The notes beneath the pieces are model-generated. The model saw only the letters and a list, made by a program, of their open reading frames with translations, ran no database searches and had not been told where the DNA came from. A DNA stretch of 64,000 bases from Liolophura sinensis (taxonomy: Eukaryota; Mollusca; Polyplacophora; Chitonida; Chitonidae): positions 70,522,028 to 70,586,027 of the forward strand of contig NC_088295.1 in NCBI RefSeq assembly GCF_032854445.1, read 5' to 3'. Made by a program: the position numbers and the translations under genes. Shown here one piece after another: positions 34,801 through 47,175 of this stretch (its first letter is position 1; each line of letters starts with the position of its first letter).

Positions 34801-37800
34801 TTCAACACGTTCTTTTCCTACATGCAGCCTTGAACTGTTCATTCATGTTGATAGGAAATGAGTGTGTACATACTAATCAATGAGCTACATGTATGGTTTG
34901 CTTCAGTTTTACAAGAGGAAAAAAGTCAGTGTAAAAGTGTGTATTTGTTTGTTCTGCTTCTGTTCACTAAGTATTAGACATTCGACACTGACATTGTCAG
35001 GGAAGTTTGACAATTTTGAAATTGCTCCTCATTCTTATTGCAGTTTATTGAGTGTGAATGTCCATTGCCTTTTCTTCAATTGAAACTTGGTGAAGGTTTT
35101 TCTTCTAAATGAGAAGCACTTTGAAGCGTTTCATCAGTTAGTCACAGAGAAGTTGCCACAGCAGTTTTGTTCAGGTTAGAGTTTGGATTAACCATTGCGC
35201 ATGCATGGCTTGGTTATTCTTGACTTCATAACTGCTGAGAACTGAGAGTACACACTGTGCAGATGACATGTTTTGGCTTCAGTGCTTTATGTGCTGCAAA
35301 AAAAAAACTGAAGCAAAGCAGTAGTAATATTGCATGATTTTCAGGATTTTAAATTATGTGTCATCAAATTTAAGTTTCTTTGTTGTTTATGCATTTTCTC
35401 AGGGTTTTATTTTTCAGGTAGATAAATTTGTGATTTCATGCTTAAGTCTTTCTGCCTGTTTTTAACAGGAAAAATACCAGCCCTCATACGAGTGTACAGT
35501 TTTAACAGAGGTGAGTTTTACATAATATTTATAGGGACCTCCGTCGCCAAGCAGGATTAACACACCAGCTATGACCCAGGGGCCTTGCGGTTGTTGTGTG
35601 TTCAACCCCATCTCATGCTCGCTTCCTCTTCGGCTGTAGGTGGAAAGGTCTGGCAGCAACCTGCACATACTCATGGGTTTCCCCAGAGCTCTGCTCAGTT
35701 TCCTCCTGTTATAATGCTGGCCACCGTCGTAAAAGTGAGATATTCTTGAGTATTGCATAAAACACATCTAGCTGCTTTAAGTGTTGAAAAGTTCCTAGTT
35801 TCAGACTAGTCTCATCAGAGGCAAAACTTAGTAGTTCAGTAATAAGACTGTTACTTCTTTGTCAGATCTTGGCTTTCTTATTTGTACATTTTCATCTGTT
35901 TTTTCACTTGATCATATTTTATAACATGTCTCTTTCTGACAGTACTTACATAAAGCAGACTAGTTTAAGTGTTATCACTGTAGTTTCTGGTGTGTATGTG
36001 AGTTGATTCTTAGTATGGTGATAAATACTAGGCATGTTGTCACCAATTAACAAACCAACCAGCATCAACTCCAATGCTGTCTCTATCCTTTCATCAAAAA
36101 TGTTGACCTTGCAATATGATTAGCTATCTTTGCACACTACTGACTTCGACTGTTAACAAATCAGCCATTTCTTTGCCTCTTTCTTGTCAGATGTCTCCTG
36201 AGCAATTTTACCAGCCGGCCACACCTACAAACTCCGTCTCCAGTAGTGGTAGCTTCTCATCTCTCAGTAAACAGCCTGGCTCATTTTCAAGTACAGAGAT
36301 GGATGACGGGTAAGATTGATAAAAATGTCTCTTGTTTGTAATGAGAAAGTTAACATCTCATTTCCCAGAGGGTAATGTGGTGATATTTGACATGTTTTGG
36401 GTTTAAATCCTACATTTGTTCATTTAGCTGCAACTTTAAGTTAGGAGGTTTGATGGGTACCGGGCAAATGGGATGGTTTACTCCAGGGCACTCTGGTTTC
36501 TGTGTCGGTGAAAAATTATGATGGAGTTACACCAGACAAATAAATAAATACATGAATGCTTTCTGGCTTCAAGCAATAGGTATTACTTTAGTTTAGAGGA
36601 TAGGTTTGGTCACCCAGTGCTGGTGCTGAAGGATGGCATGATCTTGTTCTGAGTTTTTTCAGCTCAAGTAGCTAAGAGCTATTTACATGTAGGAAATGGA
36701 GCCATTATGGGCTATGTGTGGAAGTTATATGTATGATTGTATGATTTCTTGTTTCAGTTCTACTAATGGTACCAGTACGCTGTTGCCATCACCAGTCTGC
36801 TCCACCCCCTCGCCATCACCTAGTCTTTCTGTACGATCTCCTGCCCACATAGATGTGGTCAGTCCACCGCCATCACGGACAGGGGTGCGTACAAACAGTC
36901 AGTCCAGTCACTTTCTAACTGTAATATTGAAAGTTGAGAGCAAGTCTCTGCTTTCCACTTTATGGTTATATTGTAAAGAAAGTACATGCTCATAATTCTT
37001 TCTCATCACAGTAGAAATACTTTAAAAACTTGTTTCATGTCAAATACTAGTACAAGTATCTGTACAGAAATGAGGCTCTGGCTACATCTGCAAGTCCAAC
37101 TCTGACTGCCACTGATGAGGCCTCTCAGCCATAGTGTTATGTGTAAACATGCCTGACAAACTCCAGCCCTTCTTGTAAACCTGATTCCCTCCATGCATTA
37201 ATGTGACAGCCATTATGTGCAGGGTTCAGGTGTAAACGTCCCATTTGTTGGCATTCAAGGCTAAAAATGTTAAATTTGGCATGCTGGTGCAGTGTACTGT
37301 CAGGCTCTTGGCCAACAAGGTCTCCTGGAATCTAGCTGTGAATGTTACAGCTGTGATCTTAAAATGAACATAAAGTCAACCACTAAGGATGAATCAACTA
37401 ATTAAGGAGTATTCCAGAAGTGTTCTAAAAATATTTGAAAGGTTGTACACCTGTTATCAGCATCACATCTTATCATCAGTACCTGGCCACTCATTTGGTG
37501 ACGCCATTTGGCTATGTTATAGCTATCTAGAGCGATGTCACAAAACCTAGGAGCTATCCCGTACTGTCAGTATTAAACAATGTGTCAATCAGAAAATACA
37601 AATAAAACCGAGTGTCAGTTCTGTCTTCGACCTGCATTAGGCCTAACTGGCTGTACTGACATCAGGGAATTTACTGACAGTAGCAGGACCTTCTGATTTA
37701 TAAGAGACTTTTTCGGGAAGATATTGTCATAATAAATCTGACTCTGCTGTGGATAAATAATGCAACTCCACAATATTTTTCTTTAAGCGGTGACTCCCCT

Positions 37801-40800
37801 GAGGGGTTTTTTCTGCAGTCTCCTGGCCAACGTGTATGCATTGTAACACTGGCAGTGTTTCTCAGTTCCCTGTTCATAAATGTGCGGTCCATTTATCCAC
37901 TAAGAAACCACACTGACAATTGAGAGCTAATAGTGTTTTTGACTTTTCAGCCAATTAGCCAATGAAGCATGACGCTTTAAGCGCTAGTGATTGGCCAAGT
38001 TCATAAGGGCTTCTACATCATGGCTGTTCGGAGTGAATTAACTGTCAGTGCCATATCCCAATTGCTGAACTTCATCTTCAAGGCTTTCAAAACTTAATAG
38101 AATTTTTTCCATATTTTTCTGTGATAAGTGTGTCCTATATCATTTTAACTATGTATATTTAATGGCAAACTGTGTGTTCACTTCAAAGTTTGAGGTTTGT
38201 AAAATACCTCATGTTGTTCAGTATTGTTTTATGACAACATGTTTTTATCCCGGTTTCTACCTCTCTCTTTCAGCCGTTACCATTATGTGCTTCTGCCCCT
38301 GAGGTAATTCAGTGGCTGCAGCAGAACCGTTTTGCGAGTTTTACCCGGGTGTTTCAAAACTTTTCAGGTAAGAATTTCCATTGTTTCTTTTTGTAAGTAC
38401 AATATATTTAAGATTAAAAGGAACATCTGTGTGGGTTCACATTTATTACCCTGTGATCAGATTGCATCAGTGTATCTATGTATGATAATGTTTTGGTCTT
38501 GGTCTGCACATTGCTCTCTACAGTCCATTGTCGACTAAAGCACATTTTGGTTGGTTGTTCTGTTTTTTTTAATTGCATTTGTATTAATGGTGTATTGTGT
38601 AGACACTGGTAATTTTCCTTTATGTCTTGTTACTTTGAGGACATTTAGAACAGTAGCTATCATGATGCCCAAACAGGGCCTCCATGGCAGAGGTGAAAAG
38701 CCTACCAGCACGGCACTATGACCCAGGAGCCTCTCACCAATGCATTCACTGGTTGTTCAAGTTCAGCTTATTCTGGCCTTATTCTCTGGCTGCATGTGGG
38801 AAGGTCTGCAAGCAGCCAGCAGATTGTCTGGCAGCAACCTGTGGATTGTCGTGGGCTTCCACCTGTCTCTGCCTGGTTTCCTCCCACCATAATGCTGGTC
38901 TCCATTGTATAAGTGAAATATTCTTGAGTAAAAAATAAAATAACAATGCACAAATCTTGGCCTTTATCTACTATTCTATACGTTTTTTTTGTGACGAATG
39001 TGATAAAAACTAGCTCATGGTTTTAGAAAATTCTGCTGTTGACTTTTAAATGTGGAGATAGATGTAGTTATTAAATCTTAAACTGTATGTGTACTTCATT
39101 AAACTGTATGAGTACTTCATTATTGCAGGTGCTGATTTATTACGGCTAAACAGAGATGATCTTATTCAGATTTGTGGTTTAGCAGATGGCATCCGGCTCT
39201 TTAATGCTCTACAGCACAAGTGAGTGTACCACAGAGCTGTGATACTTTTTAACTTTACAAATTAACCCTACATCTATGTGTGGATGTGTTAGATGAAATG
39301 TAATGCTGAAGATCCATTCGTGTCGTAGCAGCTCTCAATGAAGGGAGACCTTTAAAGAGCTTTTCCAGTTCAAATACCTTTGCGCTTCCCAAATATGAAA
39401 TGAATCTGTTTGCAGGGTATCAGTACTAATTTTCTAAATCTGGAATTATCAGAGGGAAACAAAAATTTCTGTTGCATGCTGTTTTGCCTGGAAGTATCCT
39501 ACCTGAGGCAAGCATAACAATTATTGATGCCTGTGATTGTACACTTACTGTGGACAAACAAATGATGTATGTGTGTTGTAGATCGGTGCGGCCTAGACTG
39601 ACAATCTATGTAAGCCAAGAGTCAGAAGTTGGTAAGTGTTGATCCTCTGTGAGCAGTCCAAGAAGAATAAACTGAAATATGGAGCCTGTTTGGAAGATGT
39701 AGCAAAATTTGCATGAGGTTGGGATAGATTGATGTACAAGTAAAGTACAGTTAGTGTGAAAATTCTGTACACATTACAGTTGATCTTGAACATGATAATA
39801 ATGGGACTTATAGATAGAAGACTTGGAATTCACTTGGTCTGTTTGTTGTCGGTGCCTTGGAAAAAATAAACAGTAATGATCCCGTTTCATTGTTCTTAAG
39901 GACCACTTACTTTCCACTATGAGGCTTGCAAGTGGGTATGTGATATATGGGAAAGTTCATCAGTCACTTGCTAAACACTTACTAAAGCTGGGTTGTTTAC
40001 ACCACCCCTAAAGCTGACTGCTACAGTATACTGTAAGCCAACAGTTCTTAAGTATGGTTTCCACAACTTTTGAATTGTGCTGGACGAGGAAAGCATCTGT
40101 TTGGCACAATATTTAAGTTAAACTGATATGATACTAAATAATAAACTGAATGAATGATTCATATCAGCTATCCCATGGAAAGGGTCAAGGGTTGTTTCCT
40201 GTAAGCATATGAGTGGGATTTTTTTTTTTTTTCAGTGTACCATGCAATATACCTGGAGAGTTTACAGAGCAGAGAGTTGATTCTGAAGCTGGCTCAGCTC
40301 TACAATATCCGTCCAGAGCACATTCTTGACATCTATATACAGGGACCCTCAGGAATACATATACTTGTCACAGACGATGTAAGTAAATTTGCTACTAACT
40401 TATGAAATTCATCTGTTGGAGATTGAAAAAAGGCTGGTATTTGCTGTTTATGTGAAGTGCGCAAAAAACAAGACTGTACCCAGGCATTGTATATTTTTCT
40501 TAAACCTTGAGAAACCTCTTTTCAGAGTGCCATCTACAAAAGCCTATGAAACGACTTTCGATATTGTTTTTGATTTTTTGTACGCCTCTACAGGCGTAGC
40601 TTATGTCATACCTTGAGCATCTGTATCAAATGTCAGTGAAGCAAGGTGAACATAAATGTTAAGGGTGGTATTTCAAATAGTACTATGTGTATTGAGCTGA
40701 GGTTTTCCACAAGGGCGCAATAACACAATGGGAATGTTCAATTGTTGACTCCGTGTGTGTTTGTTAATTACCAAATTCAAAACTTCTCCTTTGTGAAGTA

Positions 40801-42161
40801 GAATTCATGTTACGGTAAATATTTAAGTCCTTGAGTTGACTCCCTGTGTGTTTGTTAATTACCAAATTCAAAACTTCTCCTTTGTGAAGTAGAATTCATG
40901 TTACGGTAAATATTTAAGTCCTTGAGTTGACTCCCTGTGTGTTTGTTAATTACCAAATTCAAAACTTCTCCTTTGTGAAGTAGAATTCATGTTACGGTAA
41001 ATATTTAAGTCCTTGAGTTGACTCCCTGTGTGTTTGTTAATTACCAATTTCAAAACTTCTCCTTTGTGAAGTAGAATTCATGTTACAGTAAATGTTGAAG
41101 TCCTTGAGTTGACACCCTGTGTGTTTGTTAATTACCAATGTCAAAACTTCTCCTTTGTGAAGTAGAATTCATGTTATAGTAAATGTTGAAGTCCTTGAGT
41201 TGACGTTTTACTATCAAATCTAAGTTTGTTGTTGCCCCATACCCCATAGACATTAATTGACTCAAGTGATATGCTTACATAATAAGCAGAGCTACACAGT
41301 ATGGTTTTAATTTTTTATCTAACAAGATTATCGCTATATGATTATCATAGCTCTAAACACAGGTTTATGCTCATATCTGGTACAAACATGTTCATTGGCT
41401 GAACGTATATTGATCTACATGTACATGTATTTAAGGTTTTCTCATACATAGTCTCATTTAGTACACAGGCTGCAATGGGGTTCATATTGCTTAATTTGAG
41501 GACTAATGTTGCAGCTGAACAACTAAGAGGACAAATGCAGCTGTCTGATTTGGGGCTATATTATTGTCAGGCACCAAGTATTAAAAAAACAGAAATTAAT
41601 GTTTTGTCAAATTACAGTGTCAAAATTTACATGATTTTAGGGAAGTTTTCTGAACATTGAAGTTAAATTTATTAGGCAGTATTCTTCATTGTTTGGGCTG
41701 TTATAGGGTATGCTGTGATTTGGGCACCTCTAAAGGGTATGAAATCATCTGTGTATTTGGCCTCAGAACATGATAAAATTCTGACATTTTTGTGTTTACT
41801 ACATTTATAATGAATTCTTAAACTAATAAATGTATTTGACTTTTTAAAATTTTTTTGTCACAGGTTGTTGTAAATATTCAGGATGAATCCAGACTGGTAG
41901 TTGAAGGTTTGAAAGGTGAGCATGAAAATTATTGTTTTTACAATCTACGTTATAAAAGATGAATGGTATGTGTATCTAACATTTTTAGTATGAAAAATAT
42001 AGAAGAAAAATAAAGATCTACAGGCTTGATAACATTTTTTTTTTTTAATTATACTATTTATTGAACAACAATTTTGTGAAAATGTACTGATTTTTACCTT
42101 GTTTTTCTTTTTAGATGAATCAAATGACCATTACCGCCTTCTGTTGAAAGCAGTTGAATAG
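24274..42161 (+). CDS. UBP1/TFCP2-like: Grainyhead/CP2-family transcription factor, LSF/UBP1/TFCP2 branch (520 aa)
   Basis: The acceptor is at 24,273; the first ATG in frame is 24,424 (aagATGt). Coding segments: 24,424-24,599; 26,754-26,804; 27,030-27,106; 27,510-27,577; 28,146-28,251; 28,629-28,879; 29,285-29,353; then 34,494-34,535 or 35,469-35,510; 36,191-36,309; 36,758-36,884; 38,274-38,367; 39,129-39,219; 39,582-39,631; 40,236-40,378; 41,864-41,915; 42,115-42,161 (TAG). All phases agree; 520 residues with one 42-nt exon, close to vertebrate UBP1/TFCP2. Residues 76-280 are the CP2 DNA-binding domain ([58 protein letters not shown]). Residues 363-423 form the SAM-like oligomerisation domain ([17 protein letters not shown]), and the last 100 the conserved C-terminal domain ([15 protein letters not shown]). 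A sequence-specific nuclear factor that binds DNA as dimers or tetramers in known members. UBP1 versus TFCP2 orthology cannot be decided here. Confidence 0.95.
26120..26275 (+). mobile_element. SINE family A, 5'-truncated
   Basis: In intron 1 of the coding part of the CP2 gene: aggcctgaaaggtctatcag, the cctgcagatggtcatggg segment, the caccataatgctgaccacca segment and the tail aatattcttgagtatggggt with aaataaat. Confidence 0.85.
30000..30210 (+). mobile_element. SINE copy, diverged (family A relative)
   Basis: gaggctcaggcagtggctgc through gtttgagtctggctctagct, gatttcctccagacataaac and aagtgaaataggcttgagtg. The order of blocks follows family A but the middle differs (gtacctggctaagggcagcg), as in the copy at 36,370. 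It lies in the large CP2-gene intron. Confidence 0.6.
31585..32640. repeat. 78-bp minisatellite, about 13 units, open on both strands
   Basis: The unit is about 78 bases, including ggataccttttgattataat, agcactactacaacactccc and catcagatttgaattgt. Because 78 is 26 codons, frames of 394 residues (plus) and 356 residues (minus) stay open through it, each a pure 26-residue repeat. It lies in the 5.1-kb CP2-gene intron between 29,353 and 34,494. Confidence 0.93.
32641..32840. repeat. Degenerate units continuing the 78-bp array
   Basis: Two to three diverged copies (ctcattgagtataatataac with acattcccatcacatttgtg) continue the array to the point where an inserted element begins. The same degenerate units resume at 33,830. 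Confidence 0.75.
32841..33829. mobile_element. About 1-kb insert with terminal inverted similarity, splitting the repeat array
   Basis: Left end actgtaaagtacttattatt ... gggaattaattttcacg; the right end in reverse complement reads tgaagtacctaatttgaaat ... ggaactaattttcacgg. The array resumes with the same unit type on both sides. No transposase frame is seen, so it fits a non-autonomous DNA transposon. Boundaries are good to about 10 bases. Confidence 0.6.
33830..34170. repeat. Right part of the degenerate 78-bp array
   Basis: aactcattgaatataatata, acattcccatcacatttg and attaaactcatggtcttggg recur at roughly 75-base spacing for about four decaying units, matching 32,641-32,840. Confidence 0.75.
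34494..34535 (+). CDS. CP2-gene alternative exon 8a (14 codons)
   Basis: Encodes [14 protein letters not shown], phase 0 at both ends. The acceptor has a strong T tract (cttttttttctttag); the donor is weaker (GAG|gtactt). It is a diverged sister of the 42-nt exon at 35,469. Including both, either or neither keeps the frame, but vertebrate CP2 proteins carry this block once, so mutually exclusive use is the likely mode. Confidence 0.8.
35469..35510 (+). CDS. CP2-gene exon 8b (14 codons, canonical version)
   Basis: Encodes [14 protein letters not shown], very close to [14 protein letters not shown] of vertebrate TFCP2/UBP1 at the C-terminal edge of the DNA-binding region. The donor is strong (GAG|gtgagt) and the acceptor good (tgtttttaacag). 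Same length and phase as exon 8a, 933 bases upstream. Confidence 0.9.
35535..35768 (+). mobile_element. SINE family A, near full length
   Basis: Begins gggacctccgtcgccaagca (tRNA-like head), passes ctatgacccaggggcc, gttcaaccccatctcatgct and gtctggcagcaacctgcaca, and ends tattcttgagtattgcataa. It begins about 25 bases after exon 8b of the CP2 gene. Confidence 0.85.
36370..36550 (+). mobile_element. Diverged SINE copy
   Basis: gttttgggtttaaatcctac, ttaggaggtttgatgggtac, ccagggcactctggtttctg and a terminal (aaat)n at 36,537-36,550. Same block order as the 30,000 copy. Confidence 0.55.
38645..38945 (+). mobile_element. SINE family A, full length with an internal duplication
   Basis: Starts gggcctccatggcagaggtg; the segment gaaggtctgcaagcagcc is followed by a second gtctggcagcaacctgtg block, so the middle appears partly duplicated. 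Ends tattcttgagtaaaaaataa. Lies in a CP2-gene intron. Confidence 0.85.
40744..41205. repeat. 91-bp tandem array, five units
   Basis: Unit: ttgactccctgtgtgtttgt, taattaccaaattcaaaact, tctcctttgtgaagtagaat, tcatgttacggtaaatattt, aagtccttgag. Units starting near 40,838 and 40,929 are essentially identical to their neighbours; the last two carry shared changes (tgttgaagtcc). It lies in the CP2-gene intron between 40,378 and 41,864. Confidence 0.93.
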
Positions 42162-45100
42162 CAGCATGGAATGTAGCATTCGGCCGAGGTACCCATGGGG
42201 GAACATAAACATGGTGTACTGCACCAAACATGCTATATTTGTGTGCTATAATTGTGTACTGTGTACACTCACAGGTGATTTTAGTCATGGGGTTGGTGAA
42301 AATGTGAATCATGGACTTACATGCAATGTAACATGTGAAATAGTGAAATTTCCTCTATATTCAAAGCAACACTCTGTTTACTGTGTGTTGAAAACGTTGG
42401 TCTCAACAAGACCAATAATTATTTTATGAAAGAACCTCCCTGTGTAAATGTTAGAGGTCATTTTCAGCCATCTTGTTTTCTTATGTCTTACTATAGGGCA
42501 ATCAGATTTTGTTAATTATCAATTTTCTGAATCAGAAGAAGAGCTCTGGGAACTTATTTCATGTTTTAAGCGTGAATGGGCCACATTGCTCACATTGTCG
42601 ACGAGGTATCAGTCTTTTTTCCTAAAGTTTTTCTCAAAACTTGCAGTCATGAGGCATTTAGAGGCAACTATTGTTGAGCCTATACTTTCCTTTGGCTTAG
42701 ATAATCTTGATTATTGAACTCGTTGTGAGTTAAGATGGATAGACTGAGAAGTCTTACACATCATGGAAAATGGTCAAGTTGTTCTATGCCATAACGGCTC
42801 TATTATTAAAACTGTAGCATCCAGTATGACAAGGGTAGATCAGTGTGGATTCTTTATTAGAATGTGTACCATGATGCCATCCAGCATCAAACACTAAATG
42901 GCCGTAAGATTTTAACTTTATGAAGTTTAAGAAGTTGTATCATACGAAGTCACAGTGCATTCATGTAAGCTTTGCATGGTGCATTGACACCTTATTTTTT
43001 CTGTTGTTTCTTTGATGAGTTACTAGATTATAAGGTGTGCCATAGTAGTTAGTAGTTAGCTTGATTAGCTTCACATTGTTTTGATACAGAGCATTCGTTA
43101 CTGCTGTTAGTCAGTGATTGATTCTATGCACCCTGGTCCAAATACTTTGAACTACTGACAATGACATGTGGTTTTGATACACTGAACACAAATCTTTTAG
43201 AGAATTTCAACTATAAACAAACCTTACATTTGGTAATTTATTCCTTGGTTTAAGGGTTATAAATAAGCGCATGTACTCAATGTGAACGGAATAGTTACAT
43301 TGATTTAGGTTTTCAGGAAGTTATATTGTTGTACTTTGATTGTTTTTGTTAGGCTATTGTAATAACTACATGCGTTTACGTGTGATGTGCTTAGTTGACC
43401 AAGTATATGTATGTATGTATGTGTATGTGATGATGCAGCTTTCGCACAGTCCTTGAAACTCATTGAATTTCCTGGAAAAATGAAACTCTTGGAAAATTCC
43501 GATTTTGGGTGGATTGAAACGTCTGTCATATACATCATTCTTCATCAAAACGTGAGAAAACTGAATACCTAAAGCTAATTTTTCTAAAACAAATTAAAAA
43601 CTTTGCTGCAACATTACACATGGCCCAATTTCCGTTACCTAGCCACTGCACATCCATACGTGTTATTTGGGATCTTAACAATTAACTCGGTTATTATGTA
43701 TACAAACAGAGATGGTGCCTAGGCTTGCATCATTATCCTAGTAGCATGTAGTGTTTTTCTTATTGACTTAAAACAAAACCAGGTCAACACAGAGTTAATC
43801 TAAGTATGTGGAGGTGATATCCTAGAGGGGGCAGTGTGTAGTTATCCCCACATTATGCATGCTTGGTCAGTCAGTGGCAAGATTTGGCTGTGTCATGTAC
43901 ATGTATAACAGTATTTAAAGATACAAAGGAAACCACTAAAATAAAAATATAAATCTTCATTAAAAAAATTTAAACATTCTATACCTGAGATGTTTGACAT
44001 AAATTCAAATCAACTTTTCTGTATTTATCAAGAATGACTCAAATTGTTGCCTTTCAGTAAATGTCGGACTCGTGCCTGAACTATTAATATTATAGTATTG
44101 AAATGGTTCTAAAATTTGAAAAAGTTATAACACGAGCTTAATAAATTGTAGGAAGCACATTCGTGATTTTGAAGAGGGACATTTGCTCAGACAATTACTG
44201 TCATTTTGTGTTAGCTTATTATTTGAGCTTTGCGAAAATTTGACTGGATGTGCACTGATCAATTTTTTGTAGAAAATCTCTTGTATAACCTCTTTAAAAA
44301 CTACATAAAATCTTGCCTTGAAAATTGCAATTTGGGCCTGGAAAACTCTTTGAAATCTGCTGAAATTCCATTCATATTTCTCTGTGGGAACCATGTGACA
44401 TGCTTTAATAGTTGACCAAGTACCTAAATGTACATGCGTGTATGTGTATGTGATGATGTGCTTAGTTGACCAAGTACATGTATGGGCAGAAGTATGGGCA
44501 GCAACTGTCATGATCTCTTGATGTTTGGCCAGTTGTATCTCTCAGGGTTTAAACGGAACTTCGTCTGTTTTGCTGCTAAGATATAAAGGTATCAAAGTCG
44601 AAATTGGTGAGAACATTTTTCTTAAAGGGTTGACATTGATATCTTCAAAATTTTCCTTATGTGGTTTGGCATGGTTAAGTGACAAACTATATGTCGATGG
44701 CTATTTATAGGTTCTCTAGATGCTGTCAAGAATTCTCACAGCTCTGTGAATGTTCAAATGAGAATGCATTTGTAATATGTGTCCTCTTATTTAGTTTCCT
44801 TAAATCAAGCGTAAACTTTTTTGCTGAATACACTGCAGTAGGGATATTTTTTTCTTTAGATTATTATATGCTTTAAAGCATTTATATGTACTTGCTCTTT
44901 GGATTATGCAAGTCCTGCATATTTTACATTCCTCAATGTTTATGTTCATTACCAGGTATGCCCAACTTTCAGACATGTATCTCTCTTGTTTTTTTCAACT
45001 CAATTTGTCTTAGTAGTTGAACAGCATTGATGCTTTTGTAATCACTCAAGTCCCAATGGTTTTAATAAGCTGTTTTCAGCAGGACTCTGTGTATGAAATG

Positions 45101-47175
45101 TATTTTTAATGGAGAAGCAGATGTGTATAGTGGAGAATGCGTATATGTTCATGCATTGGCAGGTACATGTGATATGTAATATGACACCTTCACTTTGAAA
45201 ACAACAAGTATGACACAAAACAGAATGCAGTATTTGACCAACATTTAAACCACATCATATGACAGCATTGCCAATGCAAGTTGTAATCTTGGAAATGGAA
45301 GAAGCCCAGATCTGGATTTTCATAATGAAAGATCGTGTCCAAGGCCCTGTATGAGGTTAAAAATTGCCGTGTTATAAGTGTAATGGCTGGAGAGTTGGGT
45401 GTATGCATGTAGATATGTATAAGTAGTTTCTTACTCTTCATTCCTTTGCCTTACCTGTGTCTGCCTGTTTTGTTCGTTTTTGTCAGCAGTGTCTAAATGA
45501 CCATTGGAGCATGTACCTTCACCTTAAATTTGAATGTTCTACAATTATAAAACTTTGGGACTGGCAAATTGACAAATCGGCTCAGATTTCTATCAAACGT
45601 CAAACCTTAATGTGTCTGAAGACTGTAACATGTTTTAGGTCAGAGTCTTGGTGTACATGTATGTGCTTGCTTTTACATGTATATGATGGATTAATTGGCA
45701 AAAACAGTATTGCAAACAATATTTCTGACTAGTGCTTTTAATTCAAAAAGGGTGTTAACAGAGGCTATTTTATGTGAAACTGCCAGACGGGTCTGGTGGT
45801 TATGTGATATGTGACGTTAACCCTGAATATATTAGACTGATGCTTAACATCTTGTCTTCTAATAGCTCTGTGACAGTATCTATTTTAGAGTTGACTGGTT
45901 TTCATTTCAACTCTTTGTTATGTTTATTTTTTCTTTTTATTATTTTTTTTTGTTTTGGATAGGCATGTATGGATGTTTATACGTGTACATGTATGTTAAT
46001 ATTCTGGTGCTAAATTGGCAAATAGATGACATATCCATGCTTGGATGTGTCAGAAGGTTCAGAGCCTCAATGTATCGCTCACAGGCACATATGCTTTCTG
46101 TTTGAATGAAGAACACATACTCTATCACAACTAAGCTACAGAAATGTCTTGAACTTTGCTTTGATGTCTCACAAAGGTGAAGGTAGAATTAGTCTGCTCA
46201 AAATGATAAATTCTGTGCAAATTATAAAGATATCTTATGAAATATGTAAAAGATATGGAAGAGATTGTGTATATTTTCTCTCCTAAGGGGTTGTGTATCA
46301 ATAATTGTTCTGGTAAACAGTGTATCATAATTTCAGATTATCATCATTTATATTCATTCTGCATGGTTCTCAATTGTGACTATTAAGCTGACTGATATAT
46401 CATGACTATTGCTCTGGGCCCGTTATATAAAGCCTTAAGACTTAAGTCAGAAATTCAAACACAGCTACTACTGAAATGTTTCACTCTACAAAGTTTAGAA
46501 TTTGTCCACAGATTCCTTACATCAGGACAATGTACTACTCACAATTTTAGTCCTTTCCTGTTCTGAGTTTGGCTTTTGAAGGACTTGCAATTTTTGACTT
46601 GCGTCTTAAGTTGCTTGATAAATAAGGACCCTGGACAATATTATTTGTTCATGTAGATTGTTCCTTAACTTAATGGAGAACATTTCTCACCCAGCACACT
46701 CATGTCGTCTCCTCACTACAGAGTAATTGTGTTGGCACTGTACCGGTGTATACAAGATGGGACGCTGGCCTTCATGAACCACAGACCTGTTTTAGTTATT
46801 AATCATTGCTACCTGTGAATGTTGGGAATGCCAGGAGTTCTTTGAAGCTGTGCAAAGTTTTAACCCTTGTCTTGCCAGCTGGAAATGGGAGTTGGGAGGA
46901 AGGGGGCAATATGTCTGTGGATAAGGAGATGAATTACAGAGAAACTGGTGAAGACATAAATGGACTTGTCCTTCATTATGTACTATGTGTATTTAGGAGC
47001 AACAACTTGTGTAATTACAGGAACTTAACTCAGGATGTCATTGGTTTCACGTCATCAACCGTTACTACTCAAAACAGAGTGCATTTAATTACGTCAGCAC
47101 TGTATAGTTAATCATTTTATCAACGCAATTACATCACATATAATGAATTAATAAATGGAGACAGTTGAATAAAAA
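42162..47175 (+). other. Probable 3' untranslated region and downstream flank of the CP2 gene
   Basis: No coding-like frame continues after the TAG at 42,159-42,161. Poly(A) signals aataaa at 47,150-47,155 and 47,168-47,173, close together, are the best seen before the convergent Rheb unit. A shorter message is equally possible. The block cttagttgaccaagta followed by tatgtatg recurs near 43,390, 44,412 and 44,459. Confidence 0.4.
46415..46634. mobile_element. Small element with imperfect terminal inverted repeats
   Basis: Left end gggcccgttatataaagcct then taagacttaag; the right end in reverse complement is ccagggtccttatttatcaa then gcaacttaagacgcaagtc. About 220 bases, no coding capacity, consistent with a MITE-type DNA element. 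Confidence 0.5.
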
